Of a DNA stretch of 13,565 bases, positions 5,648 to 12,950 are shown piece by piece; position 1 is the stretch's first letter; every line of letters starts with the position of its first letter. The stretch covers positions 1 through 13,565 of the forward strand of contig CAYYJM010000175.1 in NCBI GenBank assembly GCA_964471755.1. The letters run 5' to 3'. This stretch comes from CAYYJM01 sp964471755. Lineage in GTDB: Bacteria > Planctomycetota > Planctomycetia > Gemmatales > Gemmataceae. Position numbers and translations under genes: made by a program. The notes below the pieces were generated by a model, which saw nothing but the letters and a program-made list of their open reading frames with translations, made no database searches and was not told where the DNA came from.

Positions 5648-7537
5648 ATGGCCAACGAACCCGTTCCCGGTGCCCTGAACTCCGAAGGCGTCGCGCAGGC
5701 GGAACCGACCGCGCCGCACGTGCCAGCCTACCTGCGCGTCTGGCGGGCCGTCTGGGGCACCAACCCGACGCCAACCACCGACGGCAGCCCGGCCCCGACC
5801 GACGGCACACGCGAGATCATCGAGACGATCGTCTTCGTGGTCGTTCTGGTCCTGATGCTGCGCTGCTTCGTGGCCGAGGCCTTCGTCATCCCGACCGGGT
5901 CGATGGCCGAGACGCTGTACGGCTACCAGAAGATGATCACCTGCCCGCAGTGCGGATTCTTCTTCCCGGTCAATTGTTCCACCGAGGTTGAGGATCTCCA
6001 GGAAGGCCGGAGGCCCTCGGAGGTCCGGGCGGTGAACGGTTGCACCTGCCCGAACTGTCGGCTGCGAATCGGCTTGACGAGGCCGAACTATCCGGTCCCG
6101 GCCCTGCGGGACGTGGATCAAACCATACCCGATCCGGGCTACTCGACCGGCGATCGGGTCCTGGTGGGCAAGTTCCTCTACGACCTGCTTGGCCGATCGC
6201 CCGACCGACTCGACGTGGTCGTGTTCAAGTTCCCCGGCGACGGCGAGAAGGGGGACTGGCCGACCTCGGGCCCGCAGCAGCGCGGCGTGCCGATGAACTA
6301 CATCAAGCGGCTGGTCGGTCTGCCGGGCGAGACGATCTACATCTATCGCGGCGATCTGTATCACTCGGCCGTCCCGGACCTGACCAAATGGCATGAAGAG
6401 GACTTCCGGGGCCTTCAGACCGAGGAAGAGAAGGCGGCCCGTCGGCTGGAGCTGTGGCGCAGTGGCGGCCGACATGGCGATCGGTACGACTATACCCACA
6501 GTCAGTTGCTCAGTCCAACCTCGGACGCGGTAACCCACCAGGCGATCATTGCTCAGATGCGATCGGATCAGATCCGGATCGTTCGCAAACCGGCCGAGAA
6601 GATCCTGTCCACGCGGCGGATCGTCTACGACAACGATCACCAGGCGGCCGACCTGCGCAAGATGCAGCCGCGCTGGAGTCCGGACGGAGGGGTCTGGACC
6701 GTCTCGGGCGACCAGGGAACCGAGTTTACCGGCAAGGGGGGCCAGGAGACGGCCTGGGTGCGTTATCGTCACCTGCTGCGGGGCGAGAACACCCCGCAGC
6801 TGATCGGCGACTTCCTCGGCTACAACACCGATCCCTCCACGGGCCTGCGTGGCGGCGACCAGCACTGGGTCAAGGATCTGGTCCTGGAGTGCGAGGTCGA
6901 GGTGGCCCGAGCCGAAGGCAAGTTCAGTCTGGAACTATCCAGCGGTGTCGATCGCTTCCGGGCGGTCTGGGACCTGGCCGATGGCTTCTGCACGCTGTAC
7001 CGCATCCAGTCGCACCCGGACAACTTCGCCGGAGCGCTGGGCCTGGACAAGGGCGAGAAGCTCGCCACGCAGGCTACCAAACTCAAGGGCCCAGGCAAGT
7101 ATCGTGTGCGGTTCGCCAACGTCGATCGCCAGCTCGTCGTCTGGGTGGATGGTGCCTTGCCGTTCGGGACGCACGGCGTGGCGTATGACGCTCCAGAAAA
7201 CGAGGGGCACGTCGACGCGAACGGCCGCCAGCAGCCGGCGCGCCTCGGCCTGGCGGATGGCGAGGTTACCGTGCGTCACGTCAGCCTGTGGCGCGACATC
7301 TTCTACACCAACGGCCGGACCGACGGCGACAGCAGCGGCCTGATCCGCAGCATGTACGTGCAGCCGGGCCACTATCTGTGCATGGGCGACAACAGCCCGG
7401 CCAGCTCCGATGGTCGCAGCTGGGGCCTGGTGCCGGGCCGACTGCTGCTCGGCAAGGCGCAGATGGTCTACTACCCGTTCTACTTCCCCTGGTGGCCGCT
7501 CAAGGCCCCGGTCAACCGCGTCGGGTTGATCCGATAG
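5648..7537 (+). CDS. lepB: Signal peptidase I, oversized, with zinc-ribbon and beta-sandwich-like insertions
   Basis: A 629-aa membrane-anchored Ser/Lys leader peptidase (S26) that cleaves signal peptides on the outer face of the cytoplasmic membrane. The N-terminal ~55 residues are Pro/Thr-rich; one membrane helix (~57-72) leads straight to the catalytic box VIPTGSM (Ser85). Two Cys pairs, CPQC (99-102) and CPNC (134-137), form a probable zinc ribbon. Box C is GDRVLVGK (168-175), the general-base box NYIKRLVGLPGE has Lys220, and box E is MGDNSPASSDGRSWG (579-593). Between boxes D and E lie ~350 extra residues. About 349-555 reads like a concanavalin/LamG- or DUF1080-type beta-sandwich (KYRVRFANVDRQLVVWVDG, then VTVRHVSLWRD). 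GAGGG at 5639-5643 supports ATG 5648. Typical S26 enzymes are 180-320 aa. The insertion's role is unknown. The gene is co-transcribed with lepA and ends at a strong hairpin. Confidence 0.93.
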   Translation: MANEPVPGALNSEGVAQAEPTAPHVPAYLRVWRAVWGTNPTPTTDGSPAPTDGTREIIETIVFVVVLVLMLRCFVAEAFVIPTGSMAETLYGYQKMITCPQCGFFFPVNCSTEVEDLQEGRRPSEVRAVNGCTCPNCRLRIGLTRPNYPVPALRDVDQTIPDPGYSTGDRVLVGKFLYDLLGRSPDRLDVVVFKFPGDGEKGDWPTSGPQQRGVPMNYIKRLVGLPGETIYIYRGDLYHSAVPDLTKWHEEDFRGLQTEEEKAARRLELWRSGGRHGDRYDYTHSQLLSPTSDAVTHQAIIAQMRSDQIRIVRKPAEKILSTRRIVYDNDHQAADLRKMQPRWSPDGGVWTVSGDQGTEFTGKGGQETAWVRYRHLLRGENTPQLIGDFLGYNTDPSTGLRGGDQHWVKDLVLECEVEVARAEGKFSLELSSGVDRFRAVWDLADGFCTLYRIQSHPDNFAGALGLDKGEKLATQATKLKGPGKYRVRFANVDRQLVVWVDGALPFGTHGVAYDAPENEGHVDANGRQQPARLGLADGEVTVRHVSLWRDIFYTNGRTDGDSSGLIRSMYVQPGHYLCMGDNSPASSDGRSWGLVPGRLLLGKAQMVYYPFYFPWWPLKAPVNRVGLIR

Positions 7538-7559
7538 AGCGGTCGTCTCGGTCTTCGTC

Positions 7560-7600
7560 CGAGCGTCGGCACGGAAGCGTTTCTCCCGTGCCGACGCTCG
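7560..7600. terminator. Strong stem-loop terminator shared by lepB and the convergent esterase gene
   Basis: A perfect 15-bp stem (7560-7574 with 7586-7600) with an 11-nt loop lies 22 nt after the lepB stop and 2 nt beyond the esterase stop on the other strand. On the plus strand it is followed by a short T-run (GTCATTTTC). It fills most of the 65-nt convergent gap, so it probably ends transcription from both sides. Confidence 0.78.
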
Positions 7601-7602
7601 GG

Positions 7603-8439
7603 TCATTTTCCGAAGAAGAACAGCAGGACCTTGTCGAATCGCCTGGCCCAGGCGGCCTCGTTGTGTTCGCCGCCGGCCTCTTCCCAGTAGTAGTAGTGTC
7701 GGCCCGGCACCAGGCCGTTGGCGTCGAAGCGCTCGACCAGTGTCCGGGTGTGCTGCACCGTCGGCGGGACGTGCCCCCGGCCGCGCCCCTCGCGCGTGCC
7801 GACGTCGAGCCAGAAGCGGGCCTTCTTCATCCACGGTTGCGAGCCGGCCAGGTCGTGCAGAATCTGCTGGTCGGCCCACCACAGCGACGGCGACAGCACC
7901 GCCGTCAGGCCCACCTTCTCGGGAAACTGCCAGGCCAGGTAAAGGGCGATCAGGCCGCCCATCGACGAGCCGCCGATGGCCGTGTGCTTGCGATCCGGCA
8001 GCGTACGGTAGTGGGCGTCCACGAACGGCTTCAACTCTTCGAGGACGAATCGGCTGTAGAGCAGTCCACGGCCGCCGGTGCCGCTCGGGTTCGGATACGG
8101 TGCGTACTCCTCCAGGCGAGCCGGCGTGTTGGCGATGCCGACGAGAATGATCGGCGTGATTCGCCCGGCGAGGATGAGCCGCTCGGCGGTGACACCGGCT
8201 CGCCAGGACACCCCGAAAGCCGCCTCGCGGTCCTCGAACAGATTCTGGCCGTCTTGCAGATACAGGACGGGATAGCGGTCCTGGCACTGATCATAGCCGG
8301 GCGGCAAAAGGACGGTGATTCGTCGTCGATTATCGAGCAACTCGGAGGGAAACGCCTCGTGGTCGATTCGTGTACTGCGTCCGTGCGGACAGGCAATCCC
8401 ACGCATCAAGGTCTGCGGCCGTTTGCGACGACGAACCAT
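7603..8439 (-). CDS. Alpha/beta-hydrolase esterase (putative esterase family, enterochelin-esterase-like)
   Basis: A 278-aa protein of the PF00756-type esterase family, which hydrolyses ester bonds of varied substrates. It opens with the family's ITVLLPPGYD (41-50) and YPVLYLQDGQNLFED (56-70). It contains ILVGIANTPARLEEYAPYP, the nucleophile elbow GGSSMGG (156-162, Ser159), LSPSLWW, a likely acid residue at LDVGTRE (Asp212 or Glu217) and the catalytic His in GGEHNEAAW (His259). Length and spacing suit a complete enzyme. There is no signal peptide; the N-terminus is basic, so it is probably cytoplasmic. The ATG at 8439 has GAGG (plus 8447-8450) 7 nt upstream; Met12 is an alternative start. It is monocistronic, converges on lepB and diverges from the Uma2 gene. 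The physiological substrate cannot be inferred. Confidence 0.87.
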   Translation of the reverse strand: MVRRRKRPQTLMRGIACPHGRSTRIDHEAFPSELLDNRRRITVLLPPGYDQCQDRYPVLYLQDGQNLFEDREAAFGVSWRAGVTAERLILAGRITPIILVGIANTPARLEEYAPYPNPSGTGGRGLLYSRFVLEELKPFVDAHYRTLPDRKHTAIGGSSMGGLIALYLAWQFPEKVGLTAVLSPSLWWADQQILHDLAGSQPWMKKARFWLDVGTREGRGRGHVPPTVQHTRTLVERFDANGLVPGRHYYYWEEAGGEHNEAAWARRFDKVLLFFFGK

Positions 8440-8552
8440 CCGGGTTCCTCAGAGTAGAGGCCGCGAATCGAGCGGCTCACCTTGGCCTGCCTGCCGGCGG
8501 TGCCATTCACTGCATTCGCCGCTATTGTATCGCGCCGCGCCGTCGAACCACC

Positions 8553-8582
8553 TTGTCGGGCGACCGGAGCGGGTGGTATCCT
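8553..8582 (+). promoter_or_regulatory. Candidate promoter of the Uma2-ROK operon
   Basis: TTGTCG (8553-8558), an 18-nt spacer and TATCCT (8577-8582) resemble a sigma70 promoter. The -10 is preceded by TGG, making the extended nonamer TGGTATCCT that is also found upstream of lepA. The predicted start would lie ~20 nt before the start codon. Confidence 0.42.
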
Positions 8583-8608
8583 CGCCCTACCGAGAAGGAG
8601 GAATGACC

Positions 8609-9211
8609 ATGTCCACTGCGACGTCTCCGCCCCCGGCCTGGACCGCCGCCGGGCCGCGGCCGGTTCACTGGACGTGTGACGAGTTCCACCGGGCCGGCGA
8701 TCTGGGTCTGTTCGAGGGCCGGCGTGCGCTGCTAATTGATGGCGTGATCCTGGAGCAAGGGCCGATGAATCCGCCTCACGCTGTTACGCTCGGACTGGCG
8801 GAAGATTCGCTCCGAGCGGCCTTCGGTCCCGGATGGCGGGGGCGCGTCCAGATGCCGCTAGTCCTGGGCCAGGACACCGACCCGGTGCCAGACCTGGCTG
8901 TCCTGGCCGGCCCGGTGCGTGGCTCGACCACCCACCCAACGACGGCCGATCTCGTCGTCGAGGTGGCCGACACGTCGCTGCGGTTCGACACGACCGAGAA
9001 ACTCGGCCTGTACGCGGCGGCCGGCATCGGCGAGTACTGGGTGATCGACATCAACGGCCGAGTGCTGCTCGTCTTTCGCGATCCACGACTGGCACAAGGT
9101 CATCCGCACAATCACGACTATACCACCGCACTGACACTTGGACCGAATGACAGCGTCGTGCCACTGGCAGCGCCAAACGCCACGGTCCGCGTGGCGGACC
9201 TGCTGATGTGA
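8609..9211 (+). CDS. Uma2-family (DUF820) PD-(D/E)XK endonuclease-like protein
   Basis: A 200-aa protein of the Uma2/DUF820 family, a restriction-endonuclease-like fold abundant in cyanobacteria and planctomycetes. The core shows RALLIDGVILEQGPMNPPHA, then Asp95 in VPDLAVL, Glu118 in LVVEVADTS and Lys131 in FDTTEKLGLYAAAGIGEYWVID. These form an intact D-ExV-K site with the usual spacing. A hydrophobic-acidic C-terminus (ATVRVADLL) completes the domain. Two in-frame ATGs lie at 8603 and 8609. AGGAGG at 8596-8601 is 1 nt from the first and 7 nt from the second, so 8609 is preferred. The ROK gene begins 21 nt downstream, suggesting co-transcription. Biological role of the family is largely unknown; no adjacent methylase or toxin-antitoxin partner supports a restriction role here. 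Confidence 0.88.
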   Translation: MSTATSPPPAWTAAGPRPVHWTCDEFHRAGDLGLFEGRRALLIDGVILEQGPMNPPHAVTLGLAEDSLRAAFGPGWRGRVQMPLVLGQDTDPVPDLAVLAGPVRGSTTHPTTADLVVEVADTSLRFDTTEKLGLYAAAGIGEYWVIDINGRVLLVFRDPRLAQGHPHNHDYTTALTLGPNDSVVPLAAPNATVRVADLLM

Positions 9212-9232
9212 ACCGGAGACAACGAAACGATC

Positions 9233-10273
9233 ATGCACTACCTCGGCATCGAGATTGGCGGAACGAAACTACAGGTCGGCCTCGGCCCCGGCGACGGCAA
9301 GATCGCCGCTCTGTGGCGCGGTCGGGTCGAACCGGCGGAAGGGGCCGACGGCATCCGCCGTCAGCTCCAGGAGGCGGTGCCGCATTTGCTGCGTGAAGCA
9401 GGCGTCGCCACGGGCTCCCTTCGCGGTTGCGGCATCGGCTTCGGAGGGCCGGTTAACGATCAGACACGGACGATTCTCCGCTCGCATCAGATCGACGGCT
9501 GGGACGATTTTCCACTGGCCGACTGGATCAGCGATCTGATCGGCGTGGATGCCGTCCTCGGCAACGATGCCGATGTCGCCGGCCTGGCTGAGGCGCTCCA
9601 CGGTGCTGGCAATGGCCTGTCACCGATCTTCTACGTCACGATCGGTTCCGGCATCGGCGGCGGCCTCATCATCGACGGCCAGATCTACCGCGGCACCGGC
9701 AAGGGGGCGGCCGAGATCGGACATCTGAAGGTGTTCCGCTCGCGCCTGGAGCAGGAATGGTGGCTGGTGGACACGCCCGGCCGGGATCTCGAATACGAGA
9801 TCGGCACCCTCGAAAGTGCAGCTTCCGGATGGGCACTGGAGCAGCGAATCCGGACGACGGCCCGGAACTACCCACAGGCGGCACGCGGCCTGCTCGACCT
9901 GGTCGATGGTGACGCCGAGGCGATGGATCTGCGGCTGGTCGCCAGGGCGGCCCGCGCGGGCGACCGGATCGCCCAGAGTCTGTTCTCTCACGTCCTGGTC
10001 GATTCGCTGGCGACCGGGCTCAATCGAATCATCACGCTGCTCTGCCCGCGGAGAATCGTGATCGGTGGCGGCGTCTCCCAGTTGGGTGACGATCTGCTGT
10101 TCGATCCGCTGCGGCGATTGCTGCAAGTCGAGGTGGACGAACGGTTTGCCTGGGAGCCGCCGTTCGCGCCCTTCCTGGGTGAGACCGACATCGTACCCGC
10201 CGTTCTCGGCGAAGAGGTGGTCATTCACGGAGCCATCGCCCTGGCACGGCAGCGGCTGGGCGGTTCGCCTTGA
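9233..10273 (+). CDS. ROK-family protein, probable sugar kinase, lacking the usual zinc-cysteine motif
   Basis: A 346-aa cytoplasmic ROK (repressor/ORF/kinase) protein, probably phosphorylating a hexose or amino sugar with ATP. It shows the phosphate-1 loop GIEIGGTK (5-12), GCGIGFGGPV (65-74), the catalytic-base segment LGNDADVAGLAEA (109-121, Asp112), phosphate-2 IGSGIGGG (137-144) and EIGHLKV (161-167). No helix-turn-helix domain precedes the kinase, so it is not an NagC/XylR-type repressor. The Cys-rich zinc-binding signature that normally follows EIGH is absent: the next 20 residues are LKVFRSRLEQEWWLVDTPGR, without any Cys. A conserved late segment, CPRRIVIGGGVSQLG, supports an intact fold. 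A GGAG at 9215-9218 is 14 nt from the ATG, a long spacing. It is likely co-transcribed with the Uma2 gene; substrate unknown. Confidence 0.87.
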   Translation: MHYLGIEIGGTKLQVGLGPGDGKIAALWRGRVEPAEGADGIRRQLQEAVPHLLREAGVATGSLRGCGIGFGGPVNDQTRTILRSHQIDGWDDFPLADWISDLIGVDAVLGNDADVAGLAEALHGAGNGLSPIFYVTIGSGIGGGLIIDGQIYRGTGKGAAEIGHLKVFRSRLEQEWWLVDTPGRDLEYEIGTLESAASGWALEQRIRTTARNYPQAARGLLDLVDGDAEAMDLRLVARAARAGDRIAQSLFSHVLVDSLATGLNRIITLLCPRRIVIGGGVSQLGDDLLFDPLRRLLQVEVDERFAWEPPFAPFLGETDIVPAVLGEEVVIHGAIALARQRLGGSP

Positions 10274-10299
10274 TCGCCAGCCGCCGACCGGGCTAGACT
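10270..10299 (+). promoter_or_regulatory. Candidate promoter of the DUF1624-like gene
   Basis: TTGATC (10270-10275), an 18-nt spacer and TAGACT (10294-10299) match the sigma70 consensus at 4 of 6 positions in each box. It overlaps the ROK stop codon and would place the start ~20 nt before the ATG, just upstream of GGAGG at 10312-10316. Confidence 0.42.
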
Positions 10300-10326
10300 A
10301 CCCGCTACATTGGAGGCACGGATGCC

Positions 10327-11421
10327 ATGATGCGCTCCACGACGGATCGCTGCCAGGCCATTGACATTGTTCGTCTGTACGCCATGCTGGCCATGCTGTT
10401 CGCTCACGCCGCCGGAAAGGTCGGAGTGTCGATGCGCGTCGCTCAGGGCTGGGACGTGAACACCCCGGAGCTGACCGGCCCGGCCGTCCTGCTCGGCCTC
10501 GTCTTCCATCTGGCCAGCCCGACGTTCGCGCTGCTGACCGGGTTCAGCCTGGCCTTCTTCGTCGCCTCGCGGCAGCGTCGGCAGCGGCCCGCTTCGGAGG
10601 TGGATGCCTACCTGATCCGACGCGGCTCGTTGCTCCTGGTTCTCGCCCTGCTGGTGGACAGCGTGCAGCTGGACCCGCTGCGCTGGACCTGGGATCCCGA
10701 CATCCTCGGCATGTTCGCCGTGAGTCTGTGGCTGCTCATTCCCCTGCGTCGGCTCTCTCCGGGGAGCCTTCTCGCACTGGCCGGCGTCCTGACGGTCGCC
10801 GTCCAGGTCTATCTGGCCTGGCGGGGGACTCCGCAGAACCCCGGCTTCGTCGAGGCTCTACTGCTCACGACGCGATGCGATGGCGGGACGATGAACTTTC
10901 CGGTGCTACCCTGGCTGTCGGTCATCCTGGTCGGCTTCGCCTGCGGCCGACTCGTCGCCGAGGGCAAGACCACGCTGGAAAGCCTGGGCTTCCGGGCCGG
11001 CGGCGTCCTGTTTGGCCTGTGGGGGCTGCTTCACCTCCTGGGCCATCCGGTTTCGTTCCGCAAGCATCCACCGACGCTGGATTACCTGCTCCCCTACCTG
11101 GCGGCAGCCTTCTTCCTGCTGGCGCTGCACGCTCGCTATCGCCAGCCGGAGCGGTGGTGGTTCTACCGCACCTTCGTCGTTCTGGGCCGCTGTGCCCTGC
11201 TCTTCTACCTGCTGCACGCCAAGTTTGTCCTGAATGGCGTGATGATGCTCCTCGCCCCACTGGCCTTGCCCGCTCCGCTGTCCATGATCGTCGTCTCGCT
11301 GTTGAGCCTGGCGATCCTGGTGCCGATCTGCTCGGGCGTCCTGGCCTGGAACACGGCCCATCGCCGCCGACGCCAGGCGCGGGGCGACCGAGAACTCATC
11401 CCGGCTCCTTCGCCGGCATAG
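10327..11421 (+). CDS. Multi-pass membrane acyltransferase, DUF1624 / heparan-alpha-glucosaminide N-acetyltransferase-like
   Basis: A 364-aa integral membrane protein with about nine to ten hydrophobic helices. The opening CQAIDIVRLYAMLAMLFAHAAG (9-30, with His27) is the family pattern of a basic/acidic pair followed by a membrane His, used in DUF1624/HGSNAT-type enzymes that pass acetyl groups across the membrane to sugars. Further marks are FALLTGFSLAFFVASR, NFPVLPWLSVILVGFACGR and FYLLHAKFV. The tail is short, basic and cytoplasmic. Start 10327 has GGAGG at 10312-10316 (10-nt spacing); ATG 10330 is an alternative. A likely role is acetylation of a sugar or envelope glycan; the neighbouring ROK kinase would fit an amino-sugar theme, but that link is inference. 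Its last 26 nt overlap the end of the convergent methyltransferase gene. Confidence 0.82.
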   Translation: MMRSTTDRCQAIDIVRLYAMLAMLFAHAAGKVGVSMRVAQGWDVNTPELTGPAVLLGLVFHLASPTFALLTGFSLAFFVASRQRRQRPASEVDAYLIRRGSLLLVLALLVDSVQLDPLRWTWDPDILGMFAVSLWLLIPLRRLSPGSLLALAGVLTVAVQVYLAWRGTPQNPGFVEALLLTTRCDGGTMNFPVLPWLSVILVGFACGRLVAEGKTTLESLGFRAGGVLFGLWGLLHLLGHPVSFRKHPPTLDYLLPYLAAAFFLLALHARYRQPERWWFYRTFVVLGRCALLFYLLHAKFVLNGVMMLLAPLALPAPLSMIVVSLLSLAILVPICSGVLAWNTAHRRRRQARGDRELIPAPSPA

Positions 11422-12130
11422 GTTTCGCCTCGGTCTTCTCCAGGATGATGATGTGCTGCCAGGGCAGGGTGTTCACGGTCTTGACGTGCTTGAGCGGAAA
11501 GCCGGCCATCTCCTTGAGGACCTGCCTCTGAGTCATCTTGTGGACGAGCTTGATTGGCACCCTGGGGTCTTCCATGCGGTACTCGACGAAGACGATTCGG
11601 CCGCCGACCTTGAGCGCGTCCACCATGGCCGAGGCCATCTCGTAGGGGTGCGAGAACTCGTGGTAGACATCGACGAGCAGGATCATGTCCACGCCGGCCT
11701 TCGGCAGCTTCGGGTCGGTGATGGTACCGAGGACGCAGTCGATGTTCTCGACCTGGCGCAGCTTCATCTTGGTCCGGATGATGGCCAGCATCTCCTTCTG
11801 GATCTCGACGGCCAGCACCTTGCCCTTGGGGCCGGTCAGTTCGGCCAGCGGGAAGGAGTAGAAACCGCTGCCGGCCCCGACGTCGGCGACCACATCGCCC
11901 GGCTTGACCTCCAGCGCCTTGAGCAGTTTCGAGCAGTGCTCCTCCTTCTCGCGCTCCGGCCGTTCGAGCCAGCCGGCCGCCTGGAAGCCCATCACCTGAG
12001 CGATCTCGCGGCCCTGGTAGAACTTGCCGATACCGTTGGGATCGTGGATGCGCCGGAACTCGTAGCGTGGCTTCTCCTCGGCCGTCGCGAGAGCCGCCAC
12101 GAACACGCCGATGATGAGTGCTGCTCGCAT
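11396..12130 (-). CDS. Predicted exported class I SAM-dependent methyltransferase
   Basis: A 244-aa methyltransferase preceded by an apparent signal peptide: MRAALIIGVFVAALATA, then EEK (cleavage after residue 17). The mature part starts YEFRRIHDPNGIGKFYQGREIAQVMGFQ, the family's N-terminal helix region. The Rossmann core has motif I VADVGAGSGF (81-90), acidic ribose-binding Glu109 in VLAVEIQKE, the DMILLVDVYHEFSHP region (motif IV) and GGRIVFVEYR (motif V/VI). All SAM-site features are intact, so the domain should bind SAM. Yet export would place it where SAM is not normally available. AGGAGA (plus 12137-12142), 6 nt upstream, supports ATG 12130. It lies 20 nt after gpmA on the same strand and is likely co-transcribed; its 3' end overlaps the DUF1624-like gene. 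Substrate unknown. Confidence 0.88.
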   Translation of the reverse strand: MRAALIIGVFVAALATAEEKPRYEFRRIHDPNGIGKFYQGREIAQVMGFQAAGWLERPEREKEEHCSKLLKALEVKPGDVVADVGAGSGFYSFPLAELTGPKGKVLAVEIQKEMLAIIRTKMKLRQVENIDCVLGTITDPKLPKAGVDMILLVDVYHEFSHPYEMASAMVDALKVGGRIVFVEYRMEDPRVPIKLVHKMTQRQVLKEMAGFPLKHVKTVNTLPWQHIIILEKTEAKPMPAKEPG

Positions 12131-12150
12131 GCTCGTTCTCCTGGTGCGTC

Positions 12151-12897
12151 TTACTTCGCTTTCCCCTGGGCCGCGACGGCCGCCTGAGCCGCGGCGATCG
12201 CTGCCGCGTCACCGAGATACTTCCGACCCAGCGGCTTGAGCGCGTCGTCGAATTCATAGGCGAGCGGGATGCCGGTCGGCACATTCAGCTCGACGATGTC
12301 CGCATCGCTGACGTTGTCGAGGAACTTGATCAGCGCCCGGATCGTGTTGCCATGCGCGACGACGATGACACGTCGGCCGGACGCCACCGCCGGGGCGAGG
12401 ACCTCGTGCCAGAACGGCAGAAAGCGTGCGACCGTGTCCTTGAGGCACTCGGTCAGCGGCATCTCGGACTGCGGGATGTCAGCGTACCGGCGATCATGGC
12501 CGGGATAGCGTGGATCGCTCGGCTCTAGTGGCGGCGGCGGCGTGTCATAGGAGCGCCGCCAGACCTTCACCTGAGCTTCGCCGTACTGGGCGGCCGTCTC
12601 GGCCTTGTTCAGACCTTGCAGCGCCCCGTAGTGTCGTTCGTTGAGCCGCCAACTCCGCACCACCGGAAGCCAGAGCAGATCGAGTTCTTCCAGCAGGAGG
12701 TTCGCCGTCTTGATCGCCCGCTTGAGGACGGACGTGAAGACCAGATCGAAGGTGTAGCCTTCCTGCTTGAGGACGACGCCCGCCTGGCGAGCCTCCTCCA
12801 GGCCCTTCGCGGTCAGATCGACGTCGGTCCAGCCGGTAAAACGGTTCTCCTGGTTCCAGGTACTCTCGCCATGACGGACCAGCACCAGCTTTTTCAT
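12151..12897 (-). CDS. gpmA: 2,3-bisphosphoglycerate-dependent phosphoglycerate mutase
   Basis: A 248-aa cofactor-dependent phosphoglycerate mutase that interconverts 3- and 2-phosphoglycerate in glycolysis and gluconeogenesis in the cytoplasm. The phosphohistidine motif is LVRHGESTWN (His9); FTGWTDVDLT (20-29), SVLKRAIKT (56-64) and LNERHYGALQG (85-95, general acid Glu87) follow. PRYPGHDRRYADI and VVAHGNTIRALI (second catalytic His183) complete the active site. The Ala-rich end AAVAAQGKAK is like that of E. coli GpmA, and the length is normal. The open frame runs ~107 codons further upstream through the hairpin repeats. ATG 12897 is chosen because homology starts there and GAGGAGC (plus 12904-12910) sits 7 nt upstream. 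The exported methyltransferase follows after 20 nt. Confidence 0.96.
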   Translation of the reverse strand: MKKLVLVRHGESTWNQENRFTGWTDVDLTAKGLEEARQAGVVLKQEGYTFDLVFTSVLKRAIKTANLLLEELDLLWLPVVRSWRLNERHYGALQGLNKAETAAQYGEAQVKVWRRSYDTPPPPLEPSDPRYPGHDRRYADIPQSEMPLTECLKDTVARFLPFWHEVLAPAVASGRRVIVVAHGNTIRALIKFLDNVSDADIVELNVPTGIPLAYEFDDALKPLGRKYLGDAAAIAAAQAAVAAQGKAK

Positions 12898-12950
12898 CAG
12901 AACGCTCCTCGTGATATTCGCTGCTGGTGAGATACGAAGGCGAACGTCTT

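Noticed and set aside
3781..5655. Large minus-strand open frame across lepA
   Set aside because: Arg/Val/Asp-rich shadow of the lepA coding strand, caused by high GC at third positions; no motifs and no ribosome-binding site.
6935..8287. Long minus-strand frame spanning lepB and the esterase
   Set aside because: It crosses the terminator and overlaps two well-supported genes; composition is Arg/Pro/Ala-rich shadow sequence.
8440..8608. RNA gene or riboswitch in the esterase-Uma2 intergenic region
   Set aside because: No cloverleaf or known aptamer pattern was seen in these 169 nt; only promoter-like elements and Shine-Dalgarno sequences are supportable.
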